Below are positions 1-13,634 of a DNA stretch of 64,000 bases, piece by piece (position 1 is the first letter of the stretch; every line of letters begins with the position of its first letter). The DNA comes from Cruorifilaria tuberocauda (lineage: Eukaryota; Nematoda; Chromadorea; Rhabditida; Onchocercidae): assembly GCA_013365365.1 (NCBI GenBank), contig JABVXU010000036.1, positions 186,001 to 250,000 of the forward strand. Direction: 5' to 3'. The notes under the pieces are model-generated. The model was given only the letters and a program-made list of their open reading frames with translations, was not told the DNA's origin and ran no database searches. Both the position numbers and the translations under genes were made by a program.

Positions 1-3000
1 ATTTTGATTTTTATTTCTTGATATATATATAATAAACTCTCTGAATGAGAAGAGATGTTTTATCAAATGTTGAAACTTACAACGTCATCGGTATTTCGTT
101 GGACATCAATACTCCAACGCAAATCATCCACTGAAGGAGCGGTCGTACGTATTACCGGCAGCTTTGTCTTGGCTTGCTGAAGCATTTTTCATGTCCCATT
201 AATATGACTCCTATTAGGGCTCAACGGAATCTGGTAACTTTCATTTATTTCCATGATTCTCTTTAAATGAGAATTCGAAAGGTTAAAGATGTATCTTCCC
301 GATATTGCTAAATAAGAAAACTGACTCGTTCGAGATCGGCAAAGACCTGTGATGGAAGAATTCGAGTGTTATGTCTCTCACGCATTCGAAATAATAATTT
401 CCGAACAGGATGTTCTGCTGGCAGCGTAAGTTTTTCATTTTTACGTCTTTCATTCAATTCCTTTTCCCTTTTCACATCAATTACTTTACGGAATTTTAAC
501 TGAAACAGACAAAGCCTCAGAAATTATCAAAAGTTCAACGGTTTTTTTTTTTGATATATTAATTTTTGCTTCTAATTTTTGAAGTGGTTAGTAAATTAAA
601 ACAAAAAGAGAAAAGTTCAAAAAAAAAATTACCCGACGAGTGAGGTTGTATGTTAGTACCATATTACGAGCAAATGAACCTGCGAATGCTTTATAGAAAT
701 CAAGCACCTGAAATAGTTTTATCTTGAAAATGGCGTTTAATTTTTCTGGAAAATCGTTTTTTGAGATTTTTTAAATATAATAAATACTTTGTAAAAAAAA
801 AATGATTTTTTTGCAGCTAAAAGGAGTAGCTGTTAAAGCTACTTGAGATAAATTTCCTATTTCATAGTTCAATTCAACAATGATAATTAATATGTCTGAC
901 AGATTTAAAACTAATGAGTTAAGCCATATAAACCCTATTAGTTTCCGCAAAATTTTTTTGAGATTTTAAATTATATTACCAATAGAAATATAAAAAATGA
1001 TCAGTTTACCTCCATGAGTTTATTCTTTTTTATGGAATGTAAATCTGTATAAGTAAGGGCACGAACGTTAGCCGTACTTTGACCCGTTCCAAACTGTTTC
1101 CAAAATTCATCTCCAAAAACATCACCCTTTGCTGAATTTATTCACAAATTCATATGCAAACGCAAACTATTTCTTCATTTTACAACGACTAGAAAATAAA
1201 ATATTATAAAATAAAGTAAATACAGTCAGAAATTTTATAAGATTTATAAATTTATTCTGCGGAAGAATAATATTTGAAAAAAATGATGAGTACCAAGAAT
1301 GGCGACAACTTCATCGTCTTGTATCACTTCAAGTGATCCCGAAACAACAAACCATAATGAATCAACCGATTCACCAGTATGATAAATCAAATCACCAGGA
1401 GCTGCATGATTGCTCTGCAATCATATTCCTATCGGGCTTTTTGTCAATTGATACTAGCAAATTTTCTCTTGCTAAAATTTCATGGCTGCATTATCCATAG
1501 CTGATTTTTTTAGAATGCTTCATTCTTACTAATTAATAATGAAGTCTTGCAATTTCATGATAAATATGATCCCAGTGATCTTAATTTATGATGAGAGAAA
1601 TGCTTTTGAAAAATGCTTGTGATCATTCATGTTTCGAAGTTTAAAAGATTTCATTATATGAAATTAAAGATGTTTTTCAAGTTCCAGAAACAAAGAAAAA
1701 CCTCAAGGTGGACGGCGAACTGCCGAAGACAACCATCAGAAGCAAGCCGAAAACAGGCATGCTCGTTAAATACCTTTCTATTCAAGTGCACACAAATATC
1801 TGCTTTCATATCTTTTGGACAATAGCTGAGAACCTTAGATGAATAAATTCTGAATTGTTTTTCATTATTTTTCATGGGAATAAATTTGCTTGAAAATTAG
1901 AAAATGTTCAAACATGCCTAATTTAGAATATTAAAATATCTTAATTTTTTCCCCATATTTTTTCATTCTGCTACATTCCTTCTTTTTTTCAATAATTTTG
2001 CTAAAGAAAATAAAATACCTTTGAGGTATCAATACCCTTAGTTACTGCCCAGGTACTAATTACATAATCCATTATTCGTTCAGCAAGTTCACTTGGTACT
2101 TCCTGTAATTTAATGAATTCTCGAACATTCGCTATCATATCGTGATATCTGAAAGAATCTGACAATAAACAAACTTGCATAATTATGGGAAATATGAAAA
2201 GAATTCATTTGATTCAGCACGTTCTTCTCCTTAATCTATTCATCTCCTTATCAAAGGTCAGTACCCTAGATTGAATGATTTTGTTACCAAGATGATAATA
2301 GTGATAAGCAATTATCAATGTAACCTTATAGTAGCAGAAGTCATTTGTTGTATAATATTAGTCATATGGCCAAATATAGCAGCATATAGCAATGCAGCAA
2401 TGATCATCATGCATACTCCAAATACTTTCTCATTATCAGTTGTCGATGCTATATTGCCAAACCCAACGGTTGATAAGCACGACATTGTAAAATACAGTGC
2501 TAATAAATGAATTCATTAAATGATAATTTAATTGAAATTTTTAGTTACCCAAAAAATACACTTCACCTATATAAATTTAAAAAACTTAACAATGTTTGAT
2601 AAATAAGAAAATACTATTATTACAAATATTTGAACAACAAAAACTAATCTTACCACTAATATAAGCAGAACTTCTTTGAGGTCCACCAACCAATCTTAGT
2701 CTATCTTTGAACGTATAATTAAAAGGTGAGTTCAATTCTTTCGACAGCTTCGTCAACCAACCCTCCGGCATTGTTGGTACTAAAAACTGAAAATTTTTAA
2801 AGTAATACATTATTTGAATTAAAGTTTAGATTTTCAGCAATCAAAAGATAAGATATTCATTTTTTAAGATATTAAATAACATTCCGCAAATTACTTTTTA
2901 TTTCTGTTAATTTGATCATTATAATTGATTACTCTACAAACTTGCATAGCTTTGCATTGCTAATACGTTTTTTTCGTAAAAATAAACTTAAAAATAACAC

Positions 3001-6000
3001 GAAAATATACCCTTATTTTAACTTCATATTCACCAATAGAAAACCATACGCAAGCTAACCAATGAGCAGCAAGTACGTAAGCACATAGAAGTAAAAGTAA
3101 TGTTGCTGCTCCATATTCGAGATAATTATCAAGTTTGCGTGCTACACGTCCAAGTCGGAGTAAACGTATCACTTTCAATGCACTCAGCAGTGATCCCATT
3201 CTCTGTGGAAAACTTAGTTTAAAAATGTTTACTTCAGCGAACATTAAATTATAATTAAAGCGTGCAAGTAAGTAAAAAGTTGCAATGAAATCTTCTTATC
3301 TGAACCAAAAGATATAAATGTATAAAATTAGTAACTTAAAAGTAAGAAAAAAATAATTTGAAATAAAAATGAATTTACCTCATCATTATGCTTAAACATA
3401 TAAAATATATCGTATGGAAGACAAGAAAGAAGGTCGATGAGAAACCATGATTTGAAATAATTATTCCTAATTATGTATGGATCGATTATAACCTGAAAAA
3501 ATAATCATCAGTGAAGATCAAAATAAACATATGGTACTCATAAATTTCGTTAATTATCATAATTTCATGAAATTTATATACATAATATTTTCTGAAAAAG
3601 ATCTAAAAAAAATTTAGACTCAATAAACATATCTGAGCACTAATATATAACTTTGATAGGTGACGCTTAGGGCGATGCTTCTATTTTATAATCTTTTGTA
3701 TTTCTTCAAAAAACTTTTTGCAACAATTATTATTGCATTTATTGCAAATTTTTATATTGCAGTCGAAAATATCAAGAAAATGTGAATTTCAGTTTATTTT
3801 TTAAGTATGTCAGTTTACTCAATAGTTTAGTTAATAGTTTATAATTCAAATATTATAAGCTTCAAATATCTAAAGAATTCATTAATTATTTTTGACAAAC
3901 AAAGTAAAAAATGATATTAAAATGAATTTAATCTATCCTTATGTTTTTGCGATCCGTTCAAGACTTACTTCACCTCCGGGACCAACAAATGTTGTATGAA
4001 AATTCAACAAAATGTCGGCGAAAAAAATCACATCAACGATAGAATCCGTAAGAGCAACCATATCGATGGCACCGCGTGGTGGATGTTCTCGTGTCTAAAC
4101 AAATATGAAATACTTTTAAGAAGTGAAGCAATAGAAGCGATAATGAGGATGATTAAATATAAGATTATATTTAAATTTTCATTTAAAAAAAGTGATAAAA
4201 GGCAATGTAGAAAATTTTCAACAGCAGGAAAAAGTTGCTGAACAAAAATAACTGACACAACCTTGAAGGCAATATTGTAAGGTACAATAAAAGCAGTATA
4301 AAAAGTAAGAGCCAAAATTGACCAGTCCCATATCGTTTTAAATGTTGAGTAATGCAAAATGATATGCGGTGATGTTTTTGGTGTTTCTTGTCGATACTGC
4401 GGCAATAGATCACCACCAAGGTTCATCACCTAATGATACAGCTCACCTCTTTATCTTATTAATAGTAATTTTCGGATTATTCTTAGGACTGCTTGTTAGA
4501 ATAAATATCGAATTATTCGCCTAAAAATTTTTCTCTAATCTTTTAGGCGAAACAAATAAGAAGTTGTGAAATCATCTGATGCTGGTGAAATGTGATGGAA
4601 ATAATAATAATAATAAATTTTAATGTGGGTATGATTATAGGTGAATGAATATAGGTGAATGTAAAGAATGGTGCAAACAAATAGTACGAAAAGACAAACT
4701 TTGATAACCTGGTTGAAGTTTGACGACGTTATGCTCGCTGATTTGTGTCGATATTTTGTTCCGATTTGGTTAAATTGTTGTCTGCTTTTTGCAATTCTTG
4801 CAATTTGCAAAATTCGTGAAAAGCCTGATAAATAAGAAAATATTTATCATTCAATTAAATAACGAAGAAATGAATAGTGACAATAAATTATAAAGACATC
4901 ACGTCTAATTTTATGCTTGTTAGAAGCAAAATATGATAAAATATGATGATACTAATTATTTTTGGTCTTATGGTCTACCGAGACTATTTTTGCTTTATAA
5001 TATTCTACGATCTTGAAATTCATCTCTATTTAGTTTCAAGTAAAGTGGATTCTATCGGCCGAAAATATTTTTTTGCTAAATTTGGTTAGAAATTTACTGT
5101 AAGGAAAAATTTCCGCAACTAAAAGCTTCTTTAAGACAAGCAAAGCAATTGGTACGAAAGTTATGAACAATAACAAATTTCATGTGAAAAGCTGGCATTA
5201 TAGAATAAATAAAGACAAAAAAACCCTTACCTTTATTATTCTCATCATCAAGAGGTTGTTTAAGAGGTGTGATATCCCTGAACTGGCATAGATATAGTAC
5301 TACTTGATTATGATCATTCCTGATCGGGGCAATGTGCATCAACAGCCAAAGGAGACTTCCTAGAAGGCTTTTGAACGACTAGAAATTTTAAGGCATGAAA
5401 ACTGACTATAAATAAACAATGCAAAATTATGGTGTCAATAATAATTTTTCACGACGAAATTCAATTATAATTTGAAGGAACTCCTTTTATTACATTTAAT
5501 ATAATACCATAGGTTTTCACTTTTTTGATCATCTTTTCAGCTTTCTTGTCTAATTTTTCATTTTCAAATGATTTTAAATGTTTTTAAGAAACGAACCGTT
5601 TTTCTTGCGCAAACCAATTTCTGTTTGTTCATGTTGACACGTATCCAACGCATTTTGAATTTTTTTCACTGCTTCCGTTCCACTACAGTCGGCGTGCATG
5701 AAGGAAAGTCTTTAAAACAGTATTAACAAATAGATTGCATAATTTATCGCAATGGGTTTCAGTTATTTTCATTAAATAATTTAAAATGCTTTTCATCGAA
5801 GGAGAAATGGTTTTACATATAATATGCTGTAAAGACAAATTTTGTCAAATTCATTTCCTTCCTTATTTTGAAAGAAACAAAATATTACGATGAAATAGAA
5901 AGAATCACTTTGTGAACTTACGAGCAAGGTTTCTGCATAATTTCAGCCCTAGAATATCCTACCATCGTAGCAAAATCATCGTTGCAGTACACGATCGGAT

Positions 6001-6990
6001 ATTCTACTATTTGAGCGTTTGCGAGTATGAAACTTGTATCTGCAAAAAGGTTGAAAAATGTTGTCTTTGATTTTAATGAACAAAATGACCAAGAAATTAA
6101 ACAGAAATTTTTACTCCTTAATGTCAGGCATAACCGATTTTGACTAAATTTGCAACGAAGAGAAAGAAAATTTTGAACTAAGATATGCGATGAACTTCAT
6201 TTTATTATTTTTACCTGATAGTGCTCCACTTTTTTAACTTTTAACACTGGTTATCATTTTAATTTTGACTTTGAAATTTTATATGTGAGTAGTTTCAATC
6301 CAGTTGTTTTTCATTTCGGGCTTAACTTCTAGCCAACAATCAGTAATAAATTTCACGAGTTAATTGAACTGCCGGTAGAAAATAGTGTAAATGAGATTAA
6401 ATACCCATAACTATAATTTAACTCTTCTACGTTTTATTTGAAACAGCGGAATATAATTCTGTTGAGGATTCATAATTATAATAGTAGTTCCTATCCGGAT
6501 AGAAATGAATCAGAAATCTTGTGAAATGAAATGTTAGCATAAACTTATTTGATCATTTTCTGGATTTCTCTTCCCAACCGGAAATCTTACTCTCATTGTC
6601 TCAATTCTTGAAAGATCCACTGCCAATAAACTTTTTTTAATAAGTATCTTATTTATGGAAATACATAACTTGGCTGGTTATTATATGAGAAAAATCAATA
6701 AATTAATCATACTTTACCATTGGCAATTTATTTATTGCCTTTTCTCATCTGAACCTTTGACAACAAATGGGTGAAAACAATCTTCGATATAAATAACATT
6801 ATTCGGTAATCGTTTAACTAAATTTCAATAATTCAAGTGCAGCCTTAAGAAGTCATTATTTCGTGAATTATTTATTGATAATTTTTTTAGATACAAAAAT
6901 GTTAAACATACCAGAATTATTGCAACGTCTGATAATGTTTTCAAGAAATGTATTTTGTGGAGCGACGAGTCCTCGTTTGACCACAGGCAT
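1..6990 (-). CDS. egl-2: EAG-type voltage-gated potassium channel, egl-2 orthologue, 3'-partial
   Basis: Pore subunit of a tetrameric plasma-membrane K+ channel. Exons seen: 6912-6990, 5922-6039, 5597-5709, 5231-5359, 4709-4824, 4262-4429, 3969-4094, 3379-3492, 3011-3202, 2654-2786, 2325-2499, 2019-2148, 1702-1833, 1294-1414, 1010-1131, 633-707, 347-499, 81-176. Phases agree throughout, giving 764 residues before the left edge. The start [19 protein letters not shown] is the classic EAG N-terminus. A PAS domain (about 27-146) contains [12 protein letters not shown] and [41 protein letters not shown] precedes S1. S4 is [17 protein letters not shown]. The filter is CLSTVGFGN (437-445), where relatives usually have SLTSVGFGN. 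The cyclic-nucleotide-binding homology domain follows ([38 protein letters not shown]). The match is to EAG rather than ERG or ELK. The C-terminal tail continues off the window. Confidence 0.95.
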
Positions 6991-9900
6991 GCCAATAGAG
7001 CCTAATTCCCTTCACATCGATACTGTGATATTTGATATCGTGTCTTCTTCCAATGGCTTTTCAACTGCACAGTTTCATAAAATTTGAAGAAAAAGTTATC
7101 AGTTAGCAATAATTTTTCTCCATTAATTGTTAAATTACTTTTGGAAAAGAAAAGAATAAAAAATTGTCAAACTTTTTAAATAAACAAATAAAAAAAATTT
7201 GAGGAAATCAACAATTACACATAACTTCCAAGTTTATAGATATATGATTGACGCATGTATTTGACATATGAAATCAAAAAAAATCTAAATTAGCTTTGAA
7301 TTGTATAAAACGCTTTGTGTGCATTTGCTATAGGAAAAAATATTCATCGAAGTGATAAATTGAGAGAACTATTTGGAGGAAATTCTTTTTTTGTTTTTGA
7401 ATGAAAAGAGGGAAAAGCATAGCAATTTTCATCTATTTATAGCTTTCAGCAATTAAGCCTTAATTAAGTTTTTCTGTTTATTTTTGAACATTTATCTTTC
7501 GTTTTTCTCTTTGATGAGTCATTTAAAAATATATTATAAATTTTATATCTTTATTGGAAGACTGAAAATCACTAATTTATTAACTATTTAAAAATTCTTC
7601 AACATTCATTTTTCTGTCAACAAAAACTTTTAAGACAATAAAAGTTTGAATAAAGCTCCAATATAATTTAAAATATGAACTGGATTTTTGGGAAATAAGA
7701 AAAAATGAAGCAAGAAAAATTTTTGAAAATTAATTGAAATGACAAACGGTGATTTAAAAAAATATTATTTGAAAATAAATATTAATTTAAAGCAATTTCT
7801 TTCGAACAATTATTGATATACGAGGTTTTTAAATGAGCAATGATAAGGTGAGGCTAACAATATTAAGGTAATCGAAAATTTTTTCATTACAATAATAAAG
7901 ATATATATGTGAAGATAAGAAATATCGCCTAGATTAATTTCCGAGAATTTGTGCACAAAATTCATATTTTTGTATTACGCATAAATAATTTCCAGGCTTT
8001 TTGCTGTTTTTTTTAATATCATGTTATTCAACATTAAATGAATTAAACGTTCAGGAATTAGAATACATTTGTCCTGTGGCTAAATTTTTTGATTCCACTT
8101 TATTTACATGCTTTCTTGCTTGTCATTTTTTATATCTTCAATTTGTTTGCATAACTTTTCACCTTGGAGAATATAAATTGATTTGACAATCCTTATAACA
8201 TAATACTGATAAGTAAAACCTTATCTTAATCATAAACACACATGACTAAAACAGAGCATTAGAGGATAAATAAAATCTCAAAATGAAACTTTGAAATAAT
8301 CGATAGTAATGAAATGGAAAACATGACGAAGTGCAAAAGAAATCCTATGAAAATACATTGCTGAGACATTCAATTCAAATTTCTTATGATTTAAAACTTA
8401 ATTTGTATCTTGAAGAATTTACTATAATTTTTATATAACTTTTTAAATCAAAAGGTAATTAGTGCTAGTGAATAGCAAAATATCTTGAATGGCACGAAGC
8501 ATGAATTTGTTAATGTATATAAATTAGATAGCATTTCTGGAACACATTGTGGTTTTCAACTGAAGAATTTTTAAAAGTTCGTTGCTCAACATCAACTATT
8601 TCACTTTATATAAATTATGATAGAATGTCCATAAATTATAAAGTAAAATCTTTTAATGAAAGATACTAATGTATGAGATATTTCAGAAGCAAATGAAAAA
8701 ACTCAATGATTAATATGACTCAATTTTAAAATATGATGAAATTTCAACTTCAACATGACAAAAAAACCTTCATTTTTTAATTCCTGTGTTCAAAAAAAAT
8801 TCGTTTTATGCTTCTTGTGGAAGGAGCACAAATATTATTATCTATTTTTATAATATAAACAATTACAAAGAAGGCTTTTCTTTGGACATTCAACTTTAAA
8901 ATATGAAAAAAAAATGAGGGAAATATAATAATAAATTTTAGTGGGAAAAGGAAGAAAGGAGCAAGGAATCGATGTGATTTTTTCTTTAGCTGTTTTCTCC
9001 TACTGCTTATTTCAGGTTTATGCTTTCAAACTGAACGTTGTTTTAAATAACCATCAAGCAACTTTTCTCGCGGTAATGTTAGGATAATGCCAAAGTTATG
9101 ATATCTTTTCTTTTATCTCTGCTTCATTATTCCAATCCTCTGTTCAATGGATGCAACTATTGCAAAATTAAATTTAAAAAAGGCAAAATTCTCATTATAA
9201 CAAGTGAATCATTTTTAATGCATGAAGACTTACGGTGTAAATTAATTAATTTCGAATTTCACATAAATTGAATCAACTTTTGTAATTCGAAATAACACTT
9301 GATTCTTATAATATTTGATGTACATGACAATGATTATAAATATCCGAATAATTTTTTCTTCAAGTTTCAATTTCGCTCTGTGGAGAAAAATATAATCTTC
9401 ATCAATTATCTAATTTTCATTTAACTATCTATTTCACTAAATATCAAGAAAAATACATTCTATTGGTTATCATGACTAGCTGTTTTTTCATTATATTTCA
9501 TGAATACTGACCGCATTACGATAATCTAACGTCAATTCTAGTCAAACGTTCGTTCGAGAAATAGTTCATATTTCCCGCCCCAACAAGGTCAGATTTTCAA
9601 ATAGATATTTAAGAAGCTTTTGTACTGTTCCTTATATGCAATAGATAGGTGGTACTTCCCATTGAGATTCTAAATGATCTATTCAAGTCCATCTGAAGTT
9701 AATATGAAACTGAAATGCAAGAATGAACTACTATTAAATGAAAATGCCAACAGTATTATGGGAGAAATTTACCTTATAATAAAATAGTGCTATCTGCCAA
9801 TGTTAGTACTGCCTATTACAAATGTTAATGAATAAGCTAGGGAAAGGAAGAATATTTGCATTTATTAATTTATAACATTTCTGAAAAGGATATTAGTAAA

Positions 9901-12900
9901 GTATTTTGAAGAATTAGGAAATTTAAATAAAGGAAAATTGAAAGTTTGAATAAAATTTGAACATTAGTGAACTGAGAAATTTTAAAGTGACAACGACAAG
10001 CTAAGCGTAGTGTATTATTTCCAAACAATTACCGGCATAACTAATATAAATCAAGTAGTTTCAAAAATTTCTACATTATGATATTTATTATAGCTAATAA
10101 TAATAGTAATTCATAATAATAATGATCGTAATAACAATAATAATAACGACAATCATAATGCACAACAATGAAAGATAATTGTAATAGATTTTAAGTCATT
10201 GAAATGAACCGATCGATATGCTTCTCACCACAAATTAAAGTTTCATCTAATCTACAATCCTACAATACTTTTACATTTTCTGGACAAGTTAATTTAATAT
10301 AAATGAAAAGGATATCATTTAATTAATACCGAAAACATCATTAACATAAGAAATGTCAACTTAGTAAGTGGATTGTTTTATCCGATAGCTCTTTCGTTGA
10401 AAAATTTGTGTTTACTTTTAATTTTCAGAAAACAAAGGAAAAAATTATGTGCCATAGGATTAAGACGATATTTATGTAAGCAAGGAATCCAATTTCGAGT
10501 TTTCTCTTTTATAAGCACTTCCGATCTTTTTTTTCCTCCTATATTCAATTTATTGAATTTTCTTGACATTTCCGACAAGAGCTGCGCAATTTTTTTAAAA
10601 GAATATCGTTCTTCACTTTTTCTTCTCTGAACTTATTTTTTTTCATGAAACCTCTTCTAAAACTTGCAATGCCAAAAATTGATATATATCATATGAAAAG
10701 ATCAAACTAACTCAAATATACTAGCAGAAGTAGAACGATTTATTACTTTGTCAGTTTCTACTTAGGATATTCAACTAAAGGTTATTTTCCTGTAAATTTT
10801 AAACGTAAATAACTTGTGATACCATTACTTTGCTATTTGTAATTTAGCCCTTTGGGTGCAAAAAAAAAATAATTTTGTCATATAAAAAAATATTCGATAA
10901 TTTTTGCCAACAAATTAAAATGCTTTCATCGGACTTGACTTCCGAATGCTCAACGATTTCTCTTTTATCAGTAGAAAATGGTTATGCCATTTATTTCTAT
11001 CTTGGCTATATTTTTCCTATGTGCACCCTCAACAGTCAATCATAGCTTAGTCTTTTTTAATAAAATAAATTGACTAACATTTTTTATTTAATCGTTCAAC
11101 TTGAAAAGCTAAAGTTGCCTCCGTTTAAAAATTCTTCTTTCGAATTATTCAGCTAAAATAATTTCTCACGTAATTTAAAAAGTTCGAGAAGATTTCCATT
11201 GTCATTAAAAAATTGCGAAACAATTAATTACTCTTCCAATTTTATGATGCAAAGAAATTACTTCAATCATCTTTAGATTAAAATTATATTCATGCTTCAG
11301 AAGTTGATCAAAATTCAGTTTCCATCAAAAAATTGAATTGCTTCCTTTTCTCCATTCCAAAAATTTGAACCATCTCTTACCCAGGATTAAATGCAGAAAT
11401 ATTTGTTGAATTTGGGACTAAGAGGAAATTTTTAATAAAAAATAGAAATTATCCATATGTCATCTTCCCATTTAAATTGATAATTCACTTGGAATTATTT
11501 ACTATCTATTAAATAAAACGTTTCATATAGATCATAAAAATTTATGTATTCCAATGGTTAAAGTGATAATGCAATATAGATATAAAGTTAGGAAGAACAA
11601 GAAAATTAGGTACTCGTTTTAGTTTCTCTTTTTTTTGTGAGCTAATTAAGATAAGCAAACTTGACTGACCTTGCATAGGTAAATTAAACTGAAAACAAAA
11701 TATTTGTCATTAATTATGAATTTAATTAAATTGTTTACAGCTGATATTCTACGTCGCTTTTTACTTAGTTTATTTCAATTCCATTAATTCGTCCATGCCC
11801 TCATAAAATTGATAATTTTACATAACAGCTTGGGTTATAAACCCAACTAACTACTACCCTGAAGAGATAAACTAAAATGAACGGAAATAAAAATGCACTT
11901 GCGAATTGAATTTATTTGAATCTTATGATAAGAGACATACAAGCCAGCGGCTGTAATTTGTCAAATGGCAAAATCTCCTAAAATCTCCTGAACGAAGTCG
12001 GGAAAGGATTTTGACTTCCGATAACTAAAAAGTATTCAATAAAATGATGCCGGAACTCACAAATTCATATCTTTATATGCGAAATTGTTAAAACTTATTT
12101 TAATGCAAATAGGATATATAATATAGAACTGCCTTGAAGGTACAAACATAATAGGATTATGACTTAAGTTATCCCAATATTTTTGATAAATCGATTATTA
12201 TATACTCTTCCGCTTCATATCATCCATTAATGTATTGTAGTGTTAGTGAAAAGGATGGTACCTTGAAGGAACATACAGAAGAATTTTATCGTGCATTTTT
12301 TATTTTAAGATTTCCCCCCAGTGTTGCTAGATGCTGCAGGACAAACTGTTAATTAAATGAAAGTGGACAATAGGAAACTTTTTCCGCTCATTTCCACTGT
12401 GTTCTAAAATCTGAAATTCTCCTCTTATCAACGGAATTGAGAAATCGCAGGATTTTTAAAAATAGATAATTAGAGTGCGTTGAGTTAAAGATATTTCAGT
12501 TAAGCATTCACTAACTAAAATATTAAAAAACGTTTGAAATGAAAGCCTAAAACTTTTGTGAGCAAAAAAAATATTATTACAGTGATTTTAGAGATTTTAA
12601 AAGCTAACTGAAACAAAGGCATTTGCTTGATTACAGAAGACAATTAATAGCATTTTCTATTTGAAATGATAAAAACTGCAATACATCAAAAGAATTTAAT
12701 GATCTATTGAAATTTGTGTAAAACTTACGAAATCTTTAATCTAATTAATTAATATCTCGAATGCGAAATGATGAAATGGAAGGATAAAGTAGCAATAGAA
12801 CTGTCCCCACAAGAGTTCTCATAAATAGTAATTATTACTGAAATATGAAATGTGATCACTAATGTTGAAAAACTGCTTATATAATAGATTATGCATTTTA

Positions 12901-13634
12901 ACAATTTTCATTTTTTAGATTGAAATTTGATAGATTTTAACTGTTGACTGAAATCAGAGGCGCAGTTTGTTGATAGCAGAATTTAATTCTCTATAAGCTG
13001 GAAAATGGATAACAACCGCTTTACAGTAAAAAGTATATGGCGACTTCAAACTCATTCATTATTAAATGGTCAGTTACTATGGTGACGTTCTTAAGCCGCT
13101 TCGCATGAACCTAGCACAGAGGTAGTAGATATTTGAAATTAGTAATTATTCATGAGCATATGCTACAAATTATTTTCACATAAAATCATAGCAGAAATTT
13201 CATGATTGGATGAATTTGAAAACTTGACTTCTTATTCGATGACTTTATTTTATGAAGTAATCGATTTTCAGAAACAATAACGAAATTTCCTGTTTACTTC
13301 ATTACACACCTTTTATATAAATTGCTTCAAATGAAAATTTCTTTTAGATGAAAAAGAATTGAATTCATTTGTATTGGCCAAGTTTAATAAATATAATCGT
13401 AAAATGAAATGCTAAAAGCATCATTTTCTTCGATCCATATAAACTGTAAAGTTAATTAAATATATTGGACACTTTCAACGAGAGGAATGGTTTATTTGAC
13501 CTTAAAAGCAGCTTCGATCAAAAGATCGTATCAGAAGGTATAAACGTGACTGTGATCCAATAGCAATGATCTTTGACATTTTCCTTTCCAAACAGCGCTG
13601 TATGTTCTGCTAAATGAAAACAAACAAAATGCTG
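6991..13634. other. Gene-free stretch upstream of egl-2
   Basis: About 6.6 kb of AT-rich sequence. No open segment has credible splice sites together with protein-like composition. It holds an impure AAT/AAC-type trinucleotide run near 10081-10160 and many A or T runs. It lies 5' of egl-2, so the egl-2 promoter is probably within it, but no specific control site can be named. An AATAAA-type signal on the minus strand at 13491-13496 suits the 3' end of the small membrane-protein gene that follows. Confidence 0.5.
10081..10160. repeat. Imperfect trinucleotide-rich run
   Basis: Interrupted copies of AAT, AAC and related triplets (taataataat, aataacaataataata). It is ordinary low-complexity sequence in an AT-rich genome. 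Confidence 0.6.

Noticed and set aside
6863..7087. Plus-strand 74-codon frame
   Set aside because: It lies antisense to egl-2 exon 1, whose EAG N-terminus is unmistakable.
10373..10630. 85-codon plus-strand frame, with an antisense partner
   Set aside because: Composition is like the surrounding AT-rich DNA, with no splice sites, domain or neighbouring exon.
13119..13128. GAGGTAGTAG resembles the let-7 microRNA seed
   Set aside because: The base before it is A, not T, the following bases differ from known let-7 family members, and no complementary arm that would fold into a hairpin lies within about 80 bases on either side.
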